Assembly: GCA_017535925.1 (NCBI GenBank)
Contig: JAFXTD010000057.1
Location: 1-44,672, forward strand
Reading direction: 5' to 3'
Source of the DNA: Selenomonadaceae bacterium
GTDB taxonomy: Bacteria; Bacillota; Negativicutes; Selenomonadales; Selenomonadaceae
DNA: 44,672 nucleotides
A program made the translations under genes and the position numbers. Numbering within the stretch: position 1 is the stretch's first letter; the number at the start of each line of letters is the position of its first letter. Below, piece by piece: positions 34,466 to 42,736 of the stretch. The notes under the pieces are model-generated. The model saw nothing but the letters and a program-made list of their open reading frames with translations. It ran no database searches and was not told where the DNA came from.

Positions 34466-34484
34466 TAGGGGCTGTTGGTAAATT
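34466..34484 (+). mobile_element. Lone IS-type terminal repeat
   Basis: TA followed by GGGGCTGTTGGTAAATT matches the ends of the element at 27033-27185 and the IS edge at 122-137. No partner end was found within the next kilobase. It is likely a relic of an insertion next to the decayed gene at 34594-35019. Confidence 0.6.
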
Positions 34485-34515
34485 AAAAAGCAGCGGTTGG
34501 CGAAAGCCCTGGCCA

Positions 34516-34536
34516 CTAACAGCTAACAGCTAAACC
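34516..34536. repeat. Short heptamer array CTAACAG
   Basis: CTAACAG occurs twice at 34516-34529, followed by the related CTAAACC. It is the same unit family as AGCTAAC/AGCTATC at 40377-40418. Confidence 0.65.
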
Positions 34537-34593
34537 GGGCGTTAAGCGCGTTCGGTGAAACGTCGTAGCCGCAACCCATGACGATTCCCCAAT

Positions 34594-35019
34594 CAATTGT
34601 CCTTCAGCCACCAAGCAAAGTCGTCGTTGTCGTCAAAGGCAGTTCACTCCGTGCGCATGTCTCCGGACCAATAGCCGACGCACGCAAAAGTTTCAACGTT
34701 AAAGCGTTTGCCTTCTATCAGCAAACCAAACGTCGAATGCGTTTTCAAATAATTTCGCATGTTGTGCCCGCCAAAAAGCTTGTCTCCGTGCATGGTTATC
34801 GCGCCGTAATTGTGCCGCAGATAAGACGGGATAATAAAGCCGGTCGACGGTATCGGGATTGATTGACTTGAGCAACGGCAAATCAATGTTCGACCAACGC
34901 TGTCCGTGCCTGCAAAAAGGACGAAAAATTTTTTCTTCAAGCCGAGAATTTTTTTGATTGAGTTGCGCCACGCGTCAAGAATCGCCTTTGAGTTTAAAGC
35001 GCACCGATTGGTCGCGCAC
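34594..35019 (-). pseudogene. Decayed gene with several frameshifts
   Basis: A gene seems to begin at GTG 35019 with GGAGG seven bases upstream (VRDQSVRFKLKGDS). Coding then jumps between frames: IKKILGLKKKFFVLFAGTD, then QRWSNIDLPLLKSINPDTVD, then YGAITMHGDKLFGGHNMRNY and ETFACVGYWSGDM, then TAFDDNDDFAWWLKDN to a stop at 34594. At least three frameshifts and a stop would be needed to join them. The family is not recognised. The remaining sequence between the tRNA and 34594 holds only the lone IS end and a heptamer array. Confidence 0.5.
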
Positions 35020-35082
35020 TTTGACGCCTCCAACGTGTCAAAAAATTTTCCCTCAAGCGGGCGCAACGTCGACAAAAGAAAC

Positions 35083-35104
35083 GGGAGACAAGGTTCTGCC
35101 TCCC
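35083..35104 (-). terminator. Terminator of the 35170 gene
   Basis: GGGAGGCA and TGTCTCCC form a stem with one mismatch and a 6-nt loop on the minus strand, followed by GTTTCTTTT. It lies about 65 bases after the stop of the 35170 gene. Confidence 0.6.
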
Positions 35105-35169
35105 GTTCAGATTCAGTGACAAAAACACGCGTTAATCTTCACCGCCTGTAATTCGCCGTTGCGTCGTTG

Positions 35170-35673
35170 TCAAGCAGCTTTGAAAAAATTCCAAAGCTCG
35201 CCGATTAAATCGTTGACCGTCGAAAAATAATTTGCCTCCTGCGTGATAGAATTTATTTTTTGTTCAAGCTGACCGCTCGTCAAAGAGGCTGTGAAAACTT
35301 TTTCGTCGAGCGTACGACAATAATTTATCAGCGCGTTGTAATGAATGTTGTATCGATTTTCGTAGAGGACGTGCACCAGATATTTGCAAATTCCGGCTTG
35401 GAGAGGCGTGAACGTGTCGAAATTCAAATTCGCCCGCCGCTCAACGTCGTTAAGATTGTAATCCGCCCAATTTTTCAGTGCGTCGACGTTGCGGAAATTT
35501 TCTTCGTGCTCAAGTTCGGCAATCGCTTTGACGGAAACCGCCCGCATGACTTCAACGAACGGAAGATTGAAAAAATTCTTCGCCGCCTCGTCACAAAGCT
35601 CGCGTTCTCTGCCCGTCAAGTCGCCGCAAGGATTATATTCCTTGTGCCGAAAATTTTTTACAAGTTCATTCAT
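35170..35673 (-). CDS. Hypothetical protein, 167 residues
   Basis: Not recognised. The ATG at 35673 is chosen because GGAGG lies seven bases upstream; a longer frame to 35889 only runs in the shadow of the upstream gene. The product is soluble, mostly helical and mildly acidic, beginning MNELVKNFRHKEYNPCGDL and containing two regions rich in aromatic residues and asparagine (NYNL-type, YENRYNIHYNALINY). It follows the amidohydrolase by 17 bases and is probably in its operon. Confidence 0.6.
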   Translation of the reverse strand: MNELVKNFRHKEYNPCGDLTGRERELCDEAAKNFFNLPFVEVMRAVSVKAIAELEHEENFRNVDALKNWADYNLNDVERRANLNFDTFTPLQAGICKYLVHVLYENRYNIHYNALINYCRTLDEKVFTASLTSGQLEQKINSITQEANYFSTVNDLIGELWNFFKAA

Positions 35674-35690
35674 ATTTTTACCTCCGAACG

Positions 35691-36968
35691 TCAATTTTTT
35701 GTGAGGCGGTCGGCGCAAGCAGTGAATTCCGCGATAATTTTTTCCTCGTCCAAAGTTTTCAGCTCGCGATTTTCCATTAAAATTTTTCCGTCGACAATTA
35801 CCGTATCCGCCGCCGATGAATTCGCCGAATAGACCAAAAGTGAAACGGGATTGTAATTCGGTTGCCAATCGACGCCTTGCATATTCCAAAGCACGATGTC
35901 CGCCTTGTAACCTTCCTCAAGCCGCCCGATGTTTTGCAAGCCGAGAGCCTCCGCGCCGAATTGAGTTGCCATTTGCAGAGCCTGTGCGGCGGGAACCGCC
36001 AAAGGATTCAACGTGTCGACTTTGGCAAGCAGAGCCGCAAGTCGAATTTCCTCAAGCATGTCAAGATTGTTGTTGCTCGACGCGCCGTCCGTTCCGAGTG
36101 CAACCGTCACATTTTCAGCCAAAAGTTTCGTCACGGGAGCAATTCCGCTTGCAAGTTTCATATTTGAGCCGGGATTGTGCGCCACGCGAATTTTTTTTGC
36201 TTTGATAATGTCAATTTCCGAATCACTCAACCAGACGCAATGAGCCGCAAGCATTCCGCAATCCAAAAGCCCTGTTTCTGCCACGACTTCAAACGGTCGC
36301 TTGCCGTAATTCTTCAAGCAATCTTCAATTTCGGTTTTGGTCTCGTTCATGTGCATGTGAATTTCCGCACCGAGTTTTTGAGCCGCCGCAACAACTTTTT
36401 TAAGATAATCGGGCGGGCAAGTGTAAATCGCGTGAGGAGCAAGCATGATTGTTATCCTGCCGTCAGCCGCGCCGTGAAAATTTTTGTAAAGTTCGACGTT
36501 CGCGGCTAATTTTTTTTCTCCGTCGGCAAAACTGATTAATCCTTGACTTAAACTGCCGCGCATGCCGGATTCGTCGACGACTTTGGCAACTTCTTCCATG
36601 CAAGGGCCGTACATATCGGCAAAGGCAGTCGTCCCGCCTCGAATCATCTCGACCGCCGCCAATTTCGCACCGCAATAAATATCTTTGCGCGTCATTTTGT
36701 CTTCAATCGGCCAAATATCTTTTTGAAGCCAATCCATCAAAGCTTTGTCGTCGGAATAACTTCTAAGCAAAGTCATGGAGGCGTGCGTGTGCGCGTTGAT
36801 AAGTCCCGGCGTCGCGAATTTGCCTCGACCGTCGATAACGTTTGAGCCTTTGACTTCGCCTTGAGTTATCTTTGAAATTTTATCGCCGCTGATAAAAATG
36901 TTCGCTGTTTCGACCTCGCCCGAAGGCTTGAACATTTTCACGCCGCTGATTACGAGTTCATTGAGCAT
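35691..36968 (-). CDS. mtaD: 5-methylthioadenosine/S-adenosylhomocysteine deaminase-like amidohydrolase
   Basis: This family removes ammonia from S-adenosylhomocysteine, methylthioadenosine and related adenosines. The 425-residue protein is a metal-dependent amidohydrolase with GLINAHTHASMTLLRS (metal HxH), GGTTAFADMY, HMHMNET, AAHCVWLSD and the aspartate in LGTDGASSNNNLDM. ATG 36968 is preferred, with GAGG seven bases upstream; ATG 36974 abuts the site. Its role would be recycling of SAM by-products, which fits with MetH and the SAM-dependent enzymes in the window. Substrate preference within the family cannot be read from sequence. Confidence 0.88.
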   Translation of the reverse strand: MLNELVISGVKMFKPSGEVETANIFISGDKISKITQGEVKGSNVIDGRGKFATPGLINAHTHASMTLLRSYSDDKALMDWLQKDIWPIEDKMTRKDIYCGAKLAAVEMIRGGTTAFADMYGPCMEEVAKVVDESGMRGSLSQGLISFADGEKKLAANVELYKNFHGAADGRITIMLAPHAIYTCPPDYLKKVVAAAQKLGAEIHMHMNETKTEIEDCLKNYGKRPFEVVAETGLLDCGMLAAHCVWLSDSEIDIIKAKKIRVAHNPGSNMKLASGIAPVTKLLAENVTVALGTDGASSNNNLDMLEEIRLAALLAKVDTLNPLAVPAAQALQMATQFGAEALGLQNIGRLEEGYKADIVLWNMQGVDWQPNYNPVSLLVYSANSSAADTVIVDGKILMENRELKTLDEEKIIAEFTACADRLTKN

Positions 36969-37097
36969 TTTCATTCCTCATTTCATTTTTTGATTATCAT
37001 ACGCGCCGAAAAAAATTTTTGCAACGAAATTTTGCTTGAATGCTTTTGAAACCGATTTTGCCACTCGGAAATATTTATACGCAACCTCCTGAAACTC

Positions 37098-37131
37098 AAT
37101 TCCAATTCCCAATTTCCAATTCCCAATTGAA
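37098..37131. repeat. Heptamer array AATTCCC between receptor and amidohydrolase
   Basis: AATTCC, AATTCCC, AATTTCC, AATTCCC and AATTGAA run in tandem just beyond the terminator of the chemotaxis receptor gene. Confidence 0.8.
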
Positions 37132-37132
37132 A

Positions 37133-37163
37133 AAAGCCCCGATGATTTGTCGAGGCTTTTATC
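37133..37163 (-). terminator. Terminator of the chemotaxis receptor gene
   Basis: AAGCCTCG pairs with CGGGGCTT (one G-U) around a 9-nt loop, followed by TTTTTTC on the minus strand, about 20 bases after the stop codon. Confidence 0.85.
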
Positions 37164-37181
37164 TTGTCGAAAAAATTTCTC

Positions 37182-38927
37182 TTAGTATTTGAACATCTGG
37201 AGAGAATTCTGGAGGTCTTGAGCGAGGCGAGCGAGTTCGTCTGCTGCGGAGGAAATTTCTTCTGCAGAGGCGGATTGTTGCTCGGCTGCGGCGGAGACGC
37301 TTTCCATTTCCTTAGAAACTTGGACGCCTTTGTCCAAAATCTTCTCGGAGCGGTCGCGAATCGTGTAAGTCATCTTTTCGACTTCTTTGAGTTCGCCGAT
37401 CATGTTCTTTGCTTCCATTTCGACGTTGTTGGAGGCAGTGGAAATGCTGTCGAAGGTGGTGCGCAGTCTCTCAACCGATTGAGTACCGGTGCGAACGGCG
37501 GCATTACCTTTCTGCATGGAGTCGACCGCGTCGGTCGTGTCGGATTGAATATCGCCGATAAGGGCGGCAATCTTCTGGGAGGCTTCTTGAGATTCTTCGG
37601 CGAGCTTGCGAACTTCTTCAGAAACGACTGCGAACCCGCGACCGTGTTCACCGGCACGCGCAGCCTCAATCGCCGCGTTAAGTGCAAGCAAGTTGGTTTG
37701 TTCGGCAATGCCGCTGATTGATTCGACGATTTGTCCGATTTCTTGCGAACGTTTGCCGAGCTTGTCGACGGTCAAAGCAGAATCGTTGACGATTTTTTCA
37801 ACACTGATAATTTGATTGACTGCAGTTTCGACAGCCTCGGTACCGGCGGCCGCCTCTTGGTTGGCGGAGGCAACATGCGCGGCAACTTTGTCTGCGGTCT
37901 TTGTCAAGTGGTCAATGGATTCAAGAGCACGATTGATAGCGTCCATTGCGTCGTTGACATAAGTTTGTTGTTCGACGACGGCACCTGCCGAATTTGTGAC
38001 GGATTGAGCAACCTGTTCGGAAGCTTGCGCGGCTTGGTGAGCTGAAGCAGTGAGCTCTTCGGAAGACGCCGCGAACTGGCTGGAGGAGTCGCTGGTTTGG
38101 TGAATCAATTTGCTGATAGCTTGACGCATTTCACGAACGGCAAGAGCCATTGCTCCGAATTCGTCGCCGCGGTCGGCATCAAGCAAATCGGTGCGGCGGA
38201 AGTCGCCATCTTTGAGCAAGTGCAAAGCCTGAACCATGTTGCTGAGAGGATTGGTGACGGCTTTGGTAATAGAAATGCTGATGAGAATCAAGATAACGAA
38301 GGTGCCGCCGAGTGCAATGAACAAATTGCGAACGGAAGAAGCGATTGATTCGTTGCTGGCTTTGATTGTGTTATCCGAATCCTCGTAAGCTTTCTGTTGG
38401 ATAACCAAGATTGCGTCGCCGCAGGAAACCGCATAAGGCATAACTTCATTCTGATAGAATTCCAAAGAAGCATTTCTGTGAGCGGCGATTGCCGAAGTAT
38501 CACCCACAGGCGATTTCATCGAAAACATTTTGTCCGCGCCGGCTTTGAATTTGCTCCATTCGCGTTTGGCAGCGTCGACTTGTGCGCGAGCTTGAGCGTC
38601 ATCCTTAACGATTTCTTCGTAAATTTTCAAAGACTCTTCCAACTCTTTAACACCGCCGTTGTATTTATCCAAGCGGGATTGATAAAGAGCGGGGTCGACC
38701 GTCAAAGGAGCCAAGACCGCTTGAACTTGAGCATAACGGACAGCGTGACGGCAACGACCGATTTCAAAAATGCCTTTCAAGTAAGTTTGGCTGATTTTGT
38801 CCAAATCTTGTTGCGCTTCCATGACAGCGAAGTAGCCGACCAGCCCGATGACAATCATACCGACGAGCGCGATAACGTTCAATAGCAAGAGCTTATACGC
38901 GACTCGCATGTTGTTCAACCACGACAT
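37182..38927 (-). CDS. Methyl-accepting chemotaxis protein
   Basis: The 581-residue receptor has a first membrane helix at about 12-34 and a periplasmic four-helix-bundle sensor to about 190. A second membrane helix ([20 protein letters not shown]), a HAMP linker and a long cytoplasmic signalling coil follow. The signalling tip [20 protein letters not shown] and [18 protein letters not shown], which contact CheA and CheW, are intact. The ligand is unknown. GGGGGA lies before the ATG. A strong promoter lies about 215 bases upstream, leaving a long leader. No che genes are in the window, so it is an orphan receptor. Confidence 0.95.
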   Translation of the reverse strand: MSWLNNMRVAYKLLLLNVIALVGMIVIGLVGYFAVMEAQQDLDKISQTYLKGIFEIGRCRHAVRYAQVQAVLAPLTVDPALYQSRLDKYNGGVKELEESLKIYEEIVKDDAQARAQVDAAKREWSKFKAGADKMFSMKSPVGDTSAIAAHRNASLEFYQNEVMPYAVSCGDAILVIQQKAYEDSDNTIKASNESIASSVRNLFIALGGTFVILILISISITKAVTNPLSNMVQALHLLKDGDFRRTDLLDADRGDEFGAMALAVREMRQAISKLIHQTSDSSSQFAASSEELTASAHQAAQASEQVAQSVTNSAGAVVEQQTYVNDAMDAINRALESIDHLTKTADKVAAHVASANQEAAAGTEAVETAVNQIISVEKIVNDSALTVDKLGKRSQEIGQIVESISGIAEQTNLLALNAAIEAARAGEHGRGFAVVSEEVRKLAEESQEASQKIAALIGDIQSDTTDAVDSMQKGNAAVRTGTQSVERLRTTFDSISTASNNVEMEAKNMIGELKEVEKMTYTIRDRSEKILDKGVQVSKEMESVSAAAEQQSASAEEISSAADELARLAQDLQNSLQMFKY

Positions 38928-39142
38928 AAAAACATTTCCCCCTTTTCTTGACGGAATAAAAATTTTTTGTGCTTGAGATTTTACGGCAAGAGCTTATCTT
39001 ACCAACCGTCCGTCTCAACTTTGAACGTTTCCCGTGAACGGGCATGACCTTCCGTCGTTCGTGCGGTAGTTTAAAACTTGAAGGATGAATGCTTCTATAT
39101 TCTGCCCCCTCCCACAAGGTTCCTTTTCGTGTTGTTTCAAGC
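38928..39142 (-). ncRNA. Long structured 5' leader of the chemotaxis receptor gene (candidate riboswitch, class unknown)
   Basis: About 215 nt lie between the expected start of transcription and the ATG. It contains several possible stems: CCCGT/ACGGG, GGTAAGA with TCTTGCC around TAAGC, and GACGG runs that could pair with CCGTC near the ribosome binding site. The motifs of c-di-GMP riboswitches, which often sit before such genes, were not found. Calling it regulatory is inference from length and pairing. Confidence 0.35.
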
Positions 39143-39148
39143 AATGCG

Positions 39149-39177
39149 ATTGTAGTTTAACGTAAAAGGAATGTCAA
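39149..39177 (-). promoter_or_regulatory. Promoter of the chemotaxis receptor gene
   Basis: On the minus strand a perfect TTGACA (39172-39177), a 17-base spacer and TACAAT (39149-39154) form a strong sigma-70-type promoter, not a flagellar sigma-28 type. Confidence 0.85.
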
Positions 39178-39267
39178 TTATTTGTGTCACCGCGTCAACA
39201 AAAAAACGGCGACATAATCAATCTTCGCTATGATAGCATAAGTGGCGGCATTAAGTCTAGGATTTTG

Positions 39268-39307
39268 AAAAAAAAATTGACGGCTGAAAAAGTTTTCCAA
39301 CCGCCGT
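39268..39307 (-). terminator. Terminator of cbiK
   Basis: ACGGC pairs with GCCGT and GGAAAA-type bases can extend the stem inward. A run of nine T follows on the minus strand, about 60 bases after the cbiK stop. Confidence 0.72.
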
Positions 39308-39311
39308 TTTA

Positions 39312-39376
39312 ACAATTAGGAATGAGGAATGATTTGCGAATTTAATTCCCAATTCCCAATTCCCAATTCCTAATTC
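39312..39376. repeat. Opposed heptamer arrays after cbiK
   Basis: AATTAGG and AATGAGG units (from 39313) face AATTCCC x3 and AATTCCT units (39344-39371), so the arms can partly pair. The cbiK stop codon (TAG, 39370-39372) lies in the array. Confidence 0.85.
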
Positions 39377-40356
39377 ATGAGCGCGTCCCAAGCCTCGTTG
39401 GCGCGTTCGACAAAGATGCCGCGAATCTTTTTGTTTTCGCCGAGCCCTTGAAGTTTTGCCTCGACTTTGAATCCCATTTTCTCCAGAATGACTTTGTGCG
39501 AATCTTCCTCGTTGCCTGCCATGTCGTTGTTGGCGTGGTCACCTGCAACCATCATCAGCGGCATTAAAATTATTTTTTCGACCTTGTGCATTTTGAGCTT
39601 GCCCGCCCAATCTTCCAAGCGCGGCCAACCTTCGACGGTGTAAATGTGCACGTCGGAGCGTTTCATCTCACGGAGGAGTTTTTCCTGCATGACGGAATAA
39701 TATGCGTTGGAAGGGTCGGGCGTGCCGTGCGCCATAAGCAAAATCGCCGTGCCTTTTTTGTATGCGGGCAGGTGCAACGACTGCATGACTTGCAAAACGT
39801 CGTCGGGCTGGTCTTCTTGTCCTTGCCAATACATAAGCGGCGTTGCGAGCGTCATCTTCTTGAATTGAGTTTTGTATTCGTGGAAGAGGGCGACGTCGTA
39901 TTTGTATTCCATGCCCGGTATCACGTCGAGTGAGACAAGCGCAATCCTCGTGTAGCCTTCTTTTTTAAGTTGGTCAAGAGTTTGTTCGGGCGTCATGTAA
40001 TCGCATTTGCCCTCGTTCTCCATAATGTGCTTAATGACAATGTGGCTCGTGAAGGCGGTTACGACTTTTGCTTGCGGGTGGGCGGCTTGAATTGCGTTGG
40101 CGGTCGCGTCGATTGCCTTTGTGCGTTGGTCTTTGAAGGTCGTGCCGAAACTCAAGACGACAATCGCGTCCTTGTCCATGTAGCTGTTGAGGTTCGGGTT
40201 CTCGTATTTGAGAAGTCCGATTTGAGTTGCCATTTGCAGAGCTGCGGGCGGATTGGCTACCTCGTCGTTGAGTTGATAGGCGGCGTCGGCGGGCGAGCCG
40301 ATTAATAAACCGGAACACGCCACGCTCACTGCCAATAATTTTTTCCAAGACTTCAT
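39370..40356 (-). CDS. cbiK: Sirohydrochlorin cobaltochelatase CbiK, exported
   Basis: CbiK inserts cobalt into sirohydrochlorin in anaerobic B12 synthesis. The 328-residue protein has a signal peptide (1-25, ending SPADA), so it would act outside the cytoplasmic membrane, as described for the Desulfovibrio CbiKp type. Landmarks are VVLSFGTTF, VSLDVIPGMEYKYD, the metal histidine in LLMAHGTPD and the second in VAGDHANND. GAGGAGGAG precedes the ATG. It is a single gene with its own terminator. The supplied cobalamin precursor could serve MetH in this window. A heme-binding or other chelatase function is possible for exported forms. Confidence 0.88.
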   Translation of the reverse strand: MKSWKKLLAVSVACSGLLIGSPADAAYQLNDEVANPPAALQMATQIGLLKYENPNLNSYMDKDAIVVLSFGTTFKDQRTKAIDATANAIQAAHPQAKVVTAFTSHIVIKHIMENEGKCDYMTPEQTLDQLKKEGYTRIALVSLDVIPGMEYKYDVALFHEYKTQFKKMTLATPLMYWQGQEDQPDDVLQVMQSLHLPAYKKGTAILLMAHGTPDPSNAYYSVMQEKLLREMKRSDVHIYTVEGWPRLEDWAGKLKMHKVEKIILMPLMMVAGDHANNDMAGNEEDSHKVILEKMGFKVEAKLQGLGENKKIRGIFVERANEAWDALMN

Positions 40357-40376
40357 TGAAACTCCTCCTCTTTTTT

Positions 40377-40418
40377 AGCTTTCAGCTAACAGCTATCAGC
40401 TATCAGCTATCAGCTGAA
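40377..40418. repeat. Heptamer array AGCTATC between cbiK and dnaN
   Basis: AGCTTTC, AGCTAAC, AGCTATC three times and AGCTGAA lie in tandem, upstream of both divergent genes. Confidence 0.87.
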
Positions 40419-40475
40419 CATTGCTCATACATTTCTTGCTGAAGGAGTATTTTAATTTTAGCGCGTTAAATTTGT

Positions 40476-40504
40476 TTGTCAATTCCTTTCAAATGATATA
40501 CAAT
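40476..40504 (+). promoter_or_regulatory. Promoter of dnaN
   Basis: TTGTCA (40476-40481), a 17-base spacer and TACAAT (40499-40504) lie 28 bases before the dnaN start. So dnaN is driven from here rather than from a dnaA promoter. No DnaA boxes were noticed. Confidence 0.75.
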
Positions 40505-40531
40505 ACAGCGGCTGAAAAAGGAGGCAAGATT

Positions 40532-41644
40532 ATGAAATTCAGTTGTTACAAGGACGACTTGAACGAGGCAATGCTGATTTTAATCAAAGCGGTTGCCGTC
40601 AAGCCCATGACGCCCATCCTTGCCGGCATTTACCTCAAGGCAGAAAATTCCGCGCTTGAGTTGCAGGCAAATAATTTTTCGACGGGAATAATCATACGCA
40701 TTCCCGCCAATGTCGAATCTTCGGGCGAGGTCGTCGTCAGCAGCGGCAAAAGATTTCAAGAATTCGTTCGCAACATGCCCGACGATACCGTTACTTTTTC
40801 AAATGAAGAAGGCGGCACCGTTTTGGTTATCGAATCGGGCGGCGCAAGTGTCGAGTTGATGACAATGGAAGTGAGCGACTTCCCGAAAGTCAAGACGCCC
40901 GAAACTGCTCGTACTTTTAAAATCCTCAAACGCGAGCTGGGCGATTTGATTCGCAAAACAGTTTTCGCCGCCGCAAAGGATGAATCGCGACCCGTCTTCA
41001 CCGGTGCTTTGTTCGAAGTCAAAGGCGATAAAATTTCAATCGTTGCCACAAATACTCATCGCTTGGCTTTTGCTTCAAAGAAACTTCCCGAAAATTATAC
41101 CGACGTAAGCTTCGTGGTGCCCGCCGAAACTCTGCGCGGACTCATTACGAAAAATTCTTCCGACGCAACGGAAAACTTTGTTACGGTCAACTGCTCCTTG
41201 CGTTACGTGACTTTCACGTTCGATAATGTTTTCGTGAATTCGCGGCTTATCGAAGGGCTCTTCCCACCTTATGACAAAGTTATTCCCGAATCGACCGTGA
41301 CGCATGTAATGGTTGACACCGCCGAATTTAAACGAGCCGTTGACTTCGTCGCGCTCATGAGCAAGGATGACGAATACAACACAGTTAAATTTGTCTTTGA
41401 AGGTGACGGCATTGCAATTTCTGCAAACTCCGGCGAATTCGGCAACGCGGTCAGAAAAATCGCGGCGGAAATTGATGGCGAACGTCTTTCAATTTCTTTC
41501 AACGCCGATTATATCGCCGACGTTTTGCGGGTTATCGATACCAAGCAAACTAAAATCGACCTCAACGACAAGTTCAGCCCCGCAACCTTCACCGAGCCCG
41601 GCAACGACGATTTTATTTATGTCGCCACGCCGGTCAGAGCTTAA
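40532..41644 (+). CDS. dnaN: DNA polymerase III beta clamp
   Basis: DnaN is the ring-shaped processivity clamp. The 370-residue protein has the three-domain length and typical runs KPMTPILAGIYL, EVVVSSGKRFQEFVRNMP, SRPVFTGALFEV and LIEGLFPPYDKVIP. ATG 40532 is chosen, with AAAGGAGG upstream; a longer frame from 40421 runs through the promoter. recF starts one base after its stop. Unusually for Firmicutes, dnaA is not upstream: cbiK is, facing away. Confidence 0.96.
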   Translation: MKFSCYKDDLNEAMLILIKAVAVKPMTPILAGIYLKAENSALELQANNFSTGIIIRIPANVESSGEVVVSSGKRFQEFVRNMPDDTVTFSNEEGGTVLVIESGGASVELMTMEVSDFPKVKTPETARTFKILKRELGDLIRKTVFAAAKDESRPVFTGALFEVKGDKISIVATNTHRLAFASKKLPENYTDVSFVVPAETLRGLITKNSSDATENFVTVNCSLRYVTFTFDNVFVNSRLIEGLFPPYDKVIPESTVTHVMVDTAEFKRAVDFVALMSKDDEYNTVKFVFEGDGIAISANSGEFGNAVRKIAAEIDGERLSISFNADYIADVLRVIDTKQTKIDLNDKFSPATFTEPGNDDFIYVATPVRA

Positions 41645-42736
41645 ATGCACGTCGCCGAAATTTTTTTAAAAGATTGGCGCAATATCGAAGAGATGAATTT
41701 TCGCCCCGACGCCTCGACAAATATTTTTCTGGGACAAAACGCGCAGGGCAAAACCAATATCCTTGAGGCGATAAATTTTGCATCGCTGTTGAAAAGTCGG
41801 GCGGGCAAGGAAACCGAATTGATTCGTTTCGGAGAAAGCACCGCGCTCGCCCGAATAAAATTTTTCAAGGCGGGTATCTCTCACGAATTGGCGATAGAAA
41901 TTTCTCATGCTCGAAGGCGCAGAATTTTACTCGACGCCAATCCGATTCGCCCGCGTGAACTTATCGGCAAATTGAATTCGGTTTTCTTTTCGCCCGAAGA
42001 TTTATTCATGTTCAAAGGCTCGCCTTCGATACGCAGAAAATTTTTGGACGCGCAAATTTCTCAAGCCTCGCCGATTTATTTCATGAACTTGCTGCGGTAC
42101 AATCGCCTCGTCGAACAGCGAAACATCCTCTTGAAAAAAATTCGGGACAAAGCCGCCCGGGAAACCGAGCTTGAACTTTGGGACGAGCAGCTTGCTTTCT
42201 ACGCCGAAAAAATTTTGAGCAAACGACTTGCCTCCGTCGACAAGTTAAATTCTTTGGCAAACTGCATGCACCAAAAAATTTCCGCACGAAAGGAAACCTT
42301 ATCGATTGTCTACAACATGCGCGGGCTTGATTCTCAAGAAAACCTCGCGGAAAAATTTTGGGAATTGTTGCGGGCGAGGCGATTCAAAGACATACAAAAC
42401 GGAGCGACAAGTTTCGGCGCGCACTTGGACGATTTAAAATTTTTTATCAACGGGCGGGAGCTGAAACTTTTCGGCTCACAAGGACAACTTCGCACCGCAG
42501 TCCTTTCCTTGAAACTTTCCGAGTTGCAATTTTTAAAATCGGAAACGGGCGAATATCCTTTATTGCTTTTGGACGACGTGATGAGCGAATTGGACGCCGA
42601 ACGCCGCGAATTGTTGTTGGAATTTTTATCACGCGAAAAAATTCAAACGTTGATAACGGCGACCGACCGCGCCTACTTCCCGCCGCAAACTTCCGGCAAA
42701 TTTTTTTTTATCGGCGCAGGGAGGTTGACAGAATGA
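41645..42736 (+). CDS. recF: DNA replication and repair protein RecF
   Basis: RecF helps load RecA at single-strand gaps. The 363-residue ABC-type ATPase has Walker A GQNAQGKT (30-37), LNSVFFSPEDLFMFKGSP, the signature-like SQGQLRTAVLSLKL and Walker B PLLLLDDVMSELD. ATG 41645 follows the dnaN stop with no gap and no good Shine-Dalgarno, so translation is probably coupled. It overlaps the next gene by ATGA. Confidence 0.96.
   Translation: MHVAEIFLKDWRNIEEMNFRPDASTNIFLGQNAQGKTNILEAINFASLLKSRAGKETELIRFGESTALARIKFFKAGISHELAIEISHARRRRILLDANPIRPRELIGKLNSVFFSPEDLFMFKGSPSIRRKFLDAQISQASPIYFMNLLRYNRLVEQRNILLKKIRDKAARETELELWDEQLAFYAEKILSKRLASVDKLNSLANCMHQKISARKETLSIVYNMRGLDSQENLAEKFWELLRARRFKDIQNGATSFGAHLDDLKFFINGRELKLFGSQGQLRTAVLSLKLSELQFLKSETGEYPLLLLDDVMSELDAERRELLLEFLSREKIQTLITATDRAYFPPQTSGKFFFIGAGRLTE

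Noticed and set aside
35674..35889. Longer N-terminus for the 35170 hypothetical protein
   Set aside because: The added residues are the shadow of the amidohydrolase gene in another frame; GGAGG seven bases before ATG 35673 sets the start.
38928..39142. Canonical c-di-GMP riboswitch in front of the chemotaxis receptor
   Set aside because: The conserved GGGACGCAAAGCC-type core and matching stems of class I, and the class II core, were looked for and not found.
40419..40531. Chromosomal origin upstream of dnaN
   Set aside because: No TTATCCACA-type DnaA boxes or AT-rich 13-mer-like arrays were seen, and dnaA is not adjacent.
42358..42732. Longer start for the DUF721 gene inside recF
   Set aside because: The extension is out of frame over well-conserved recF sequence; ATG 42733 overlaps the recF stop and begins the conserved domain.
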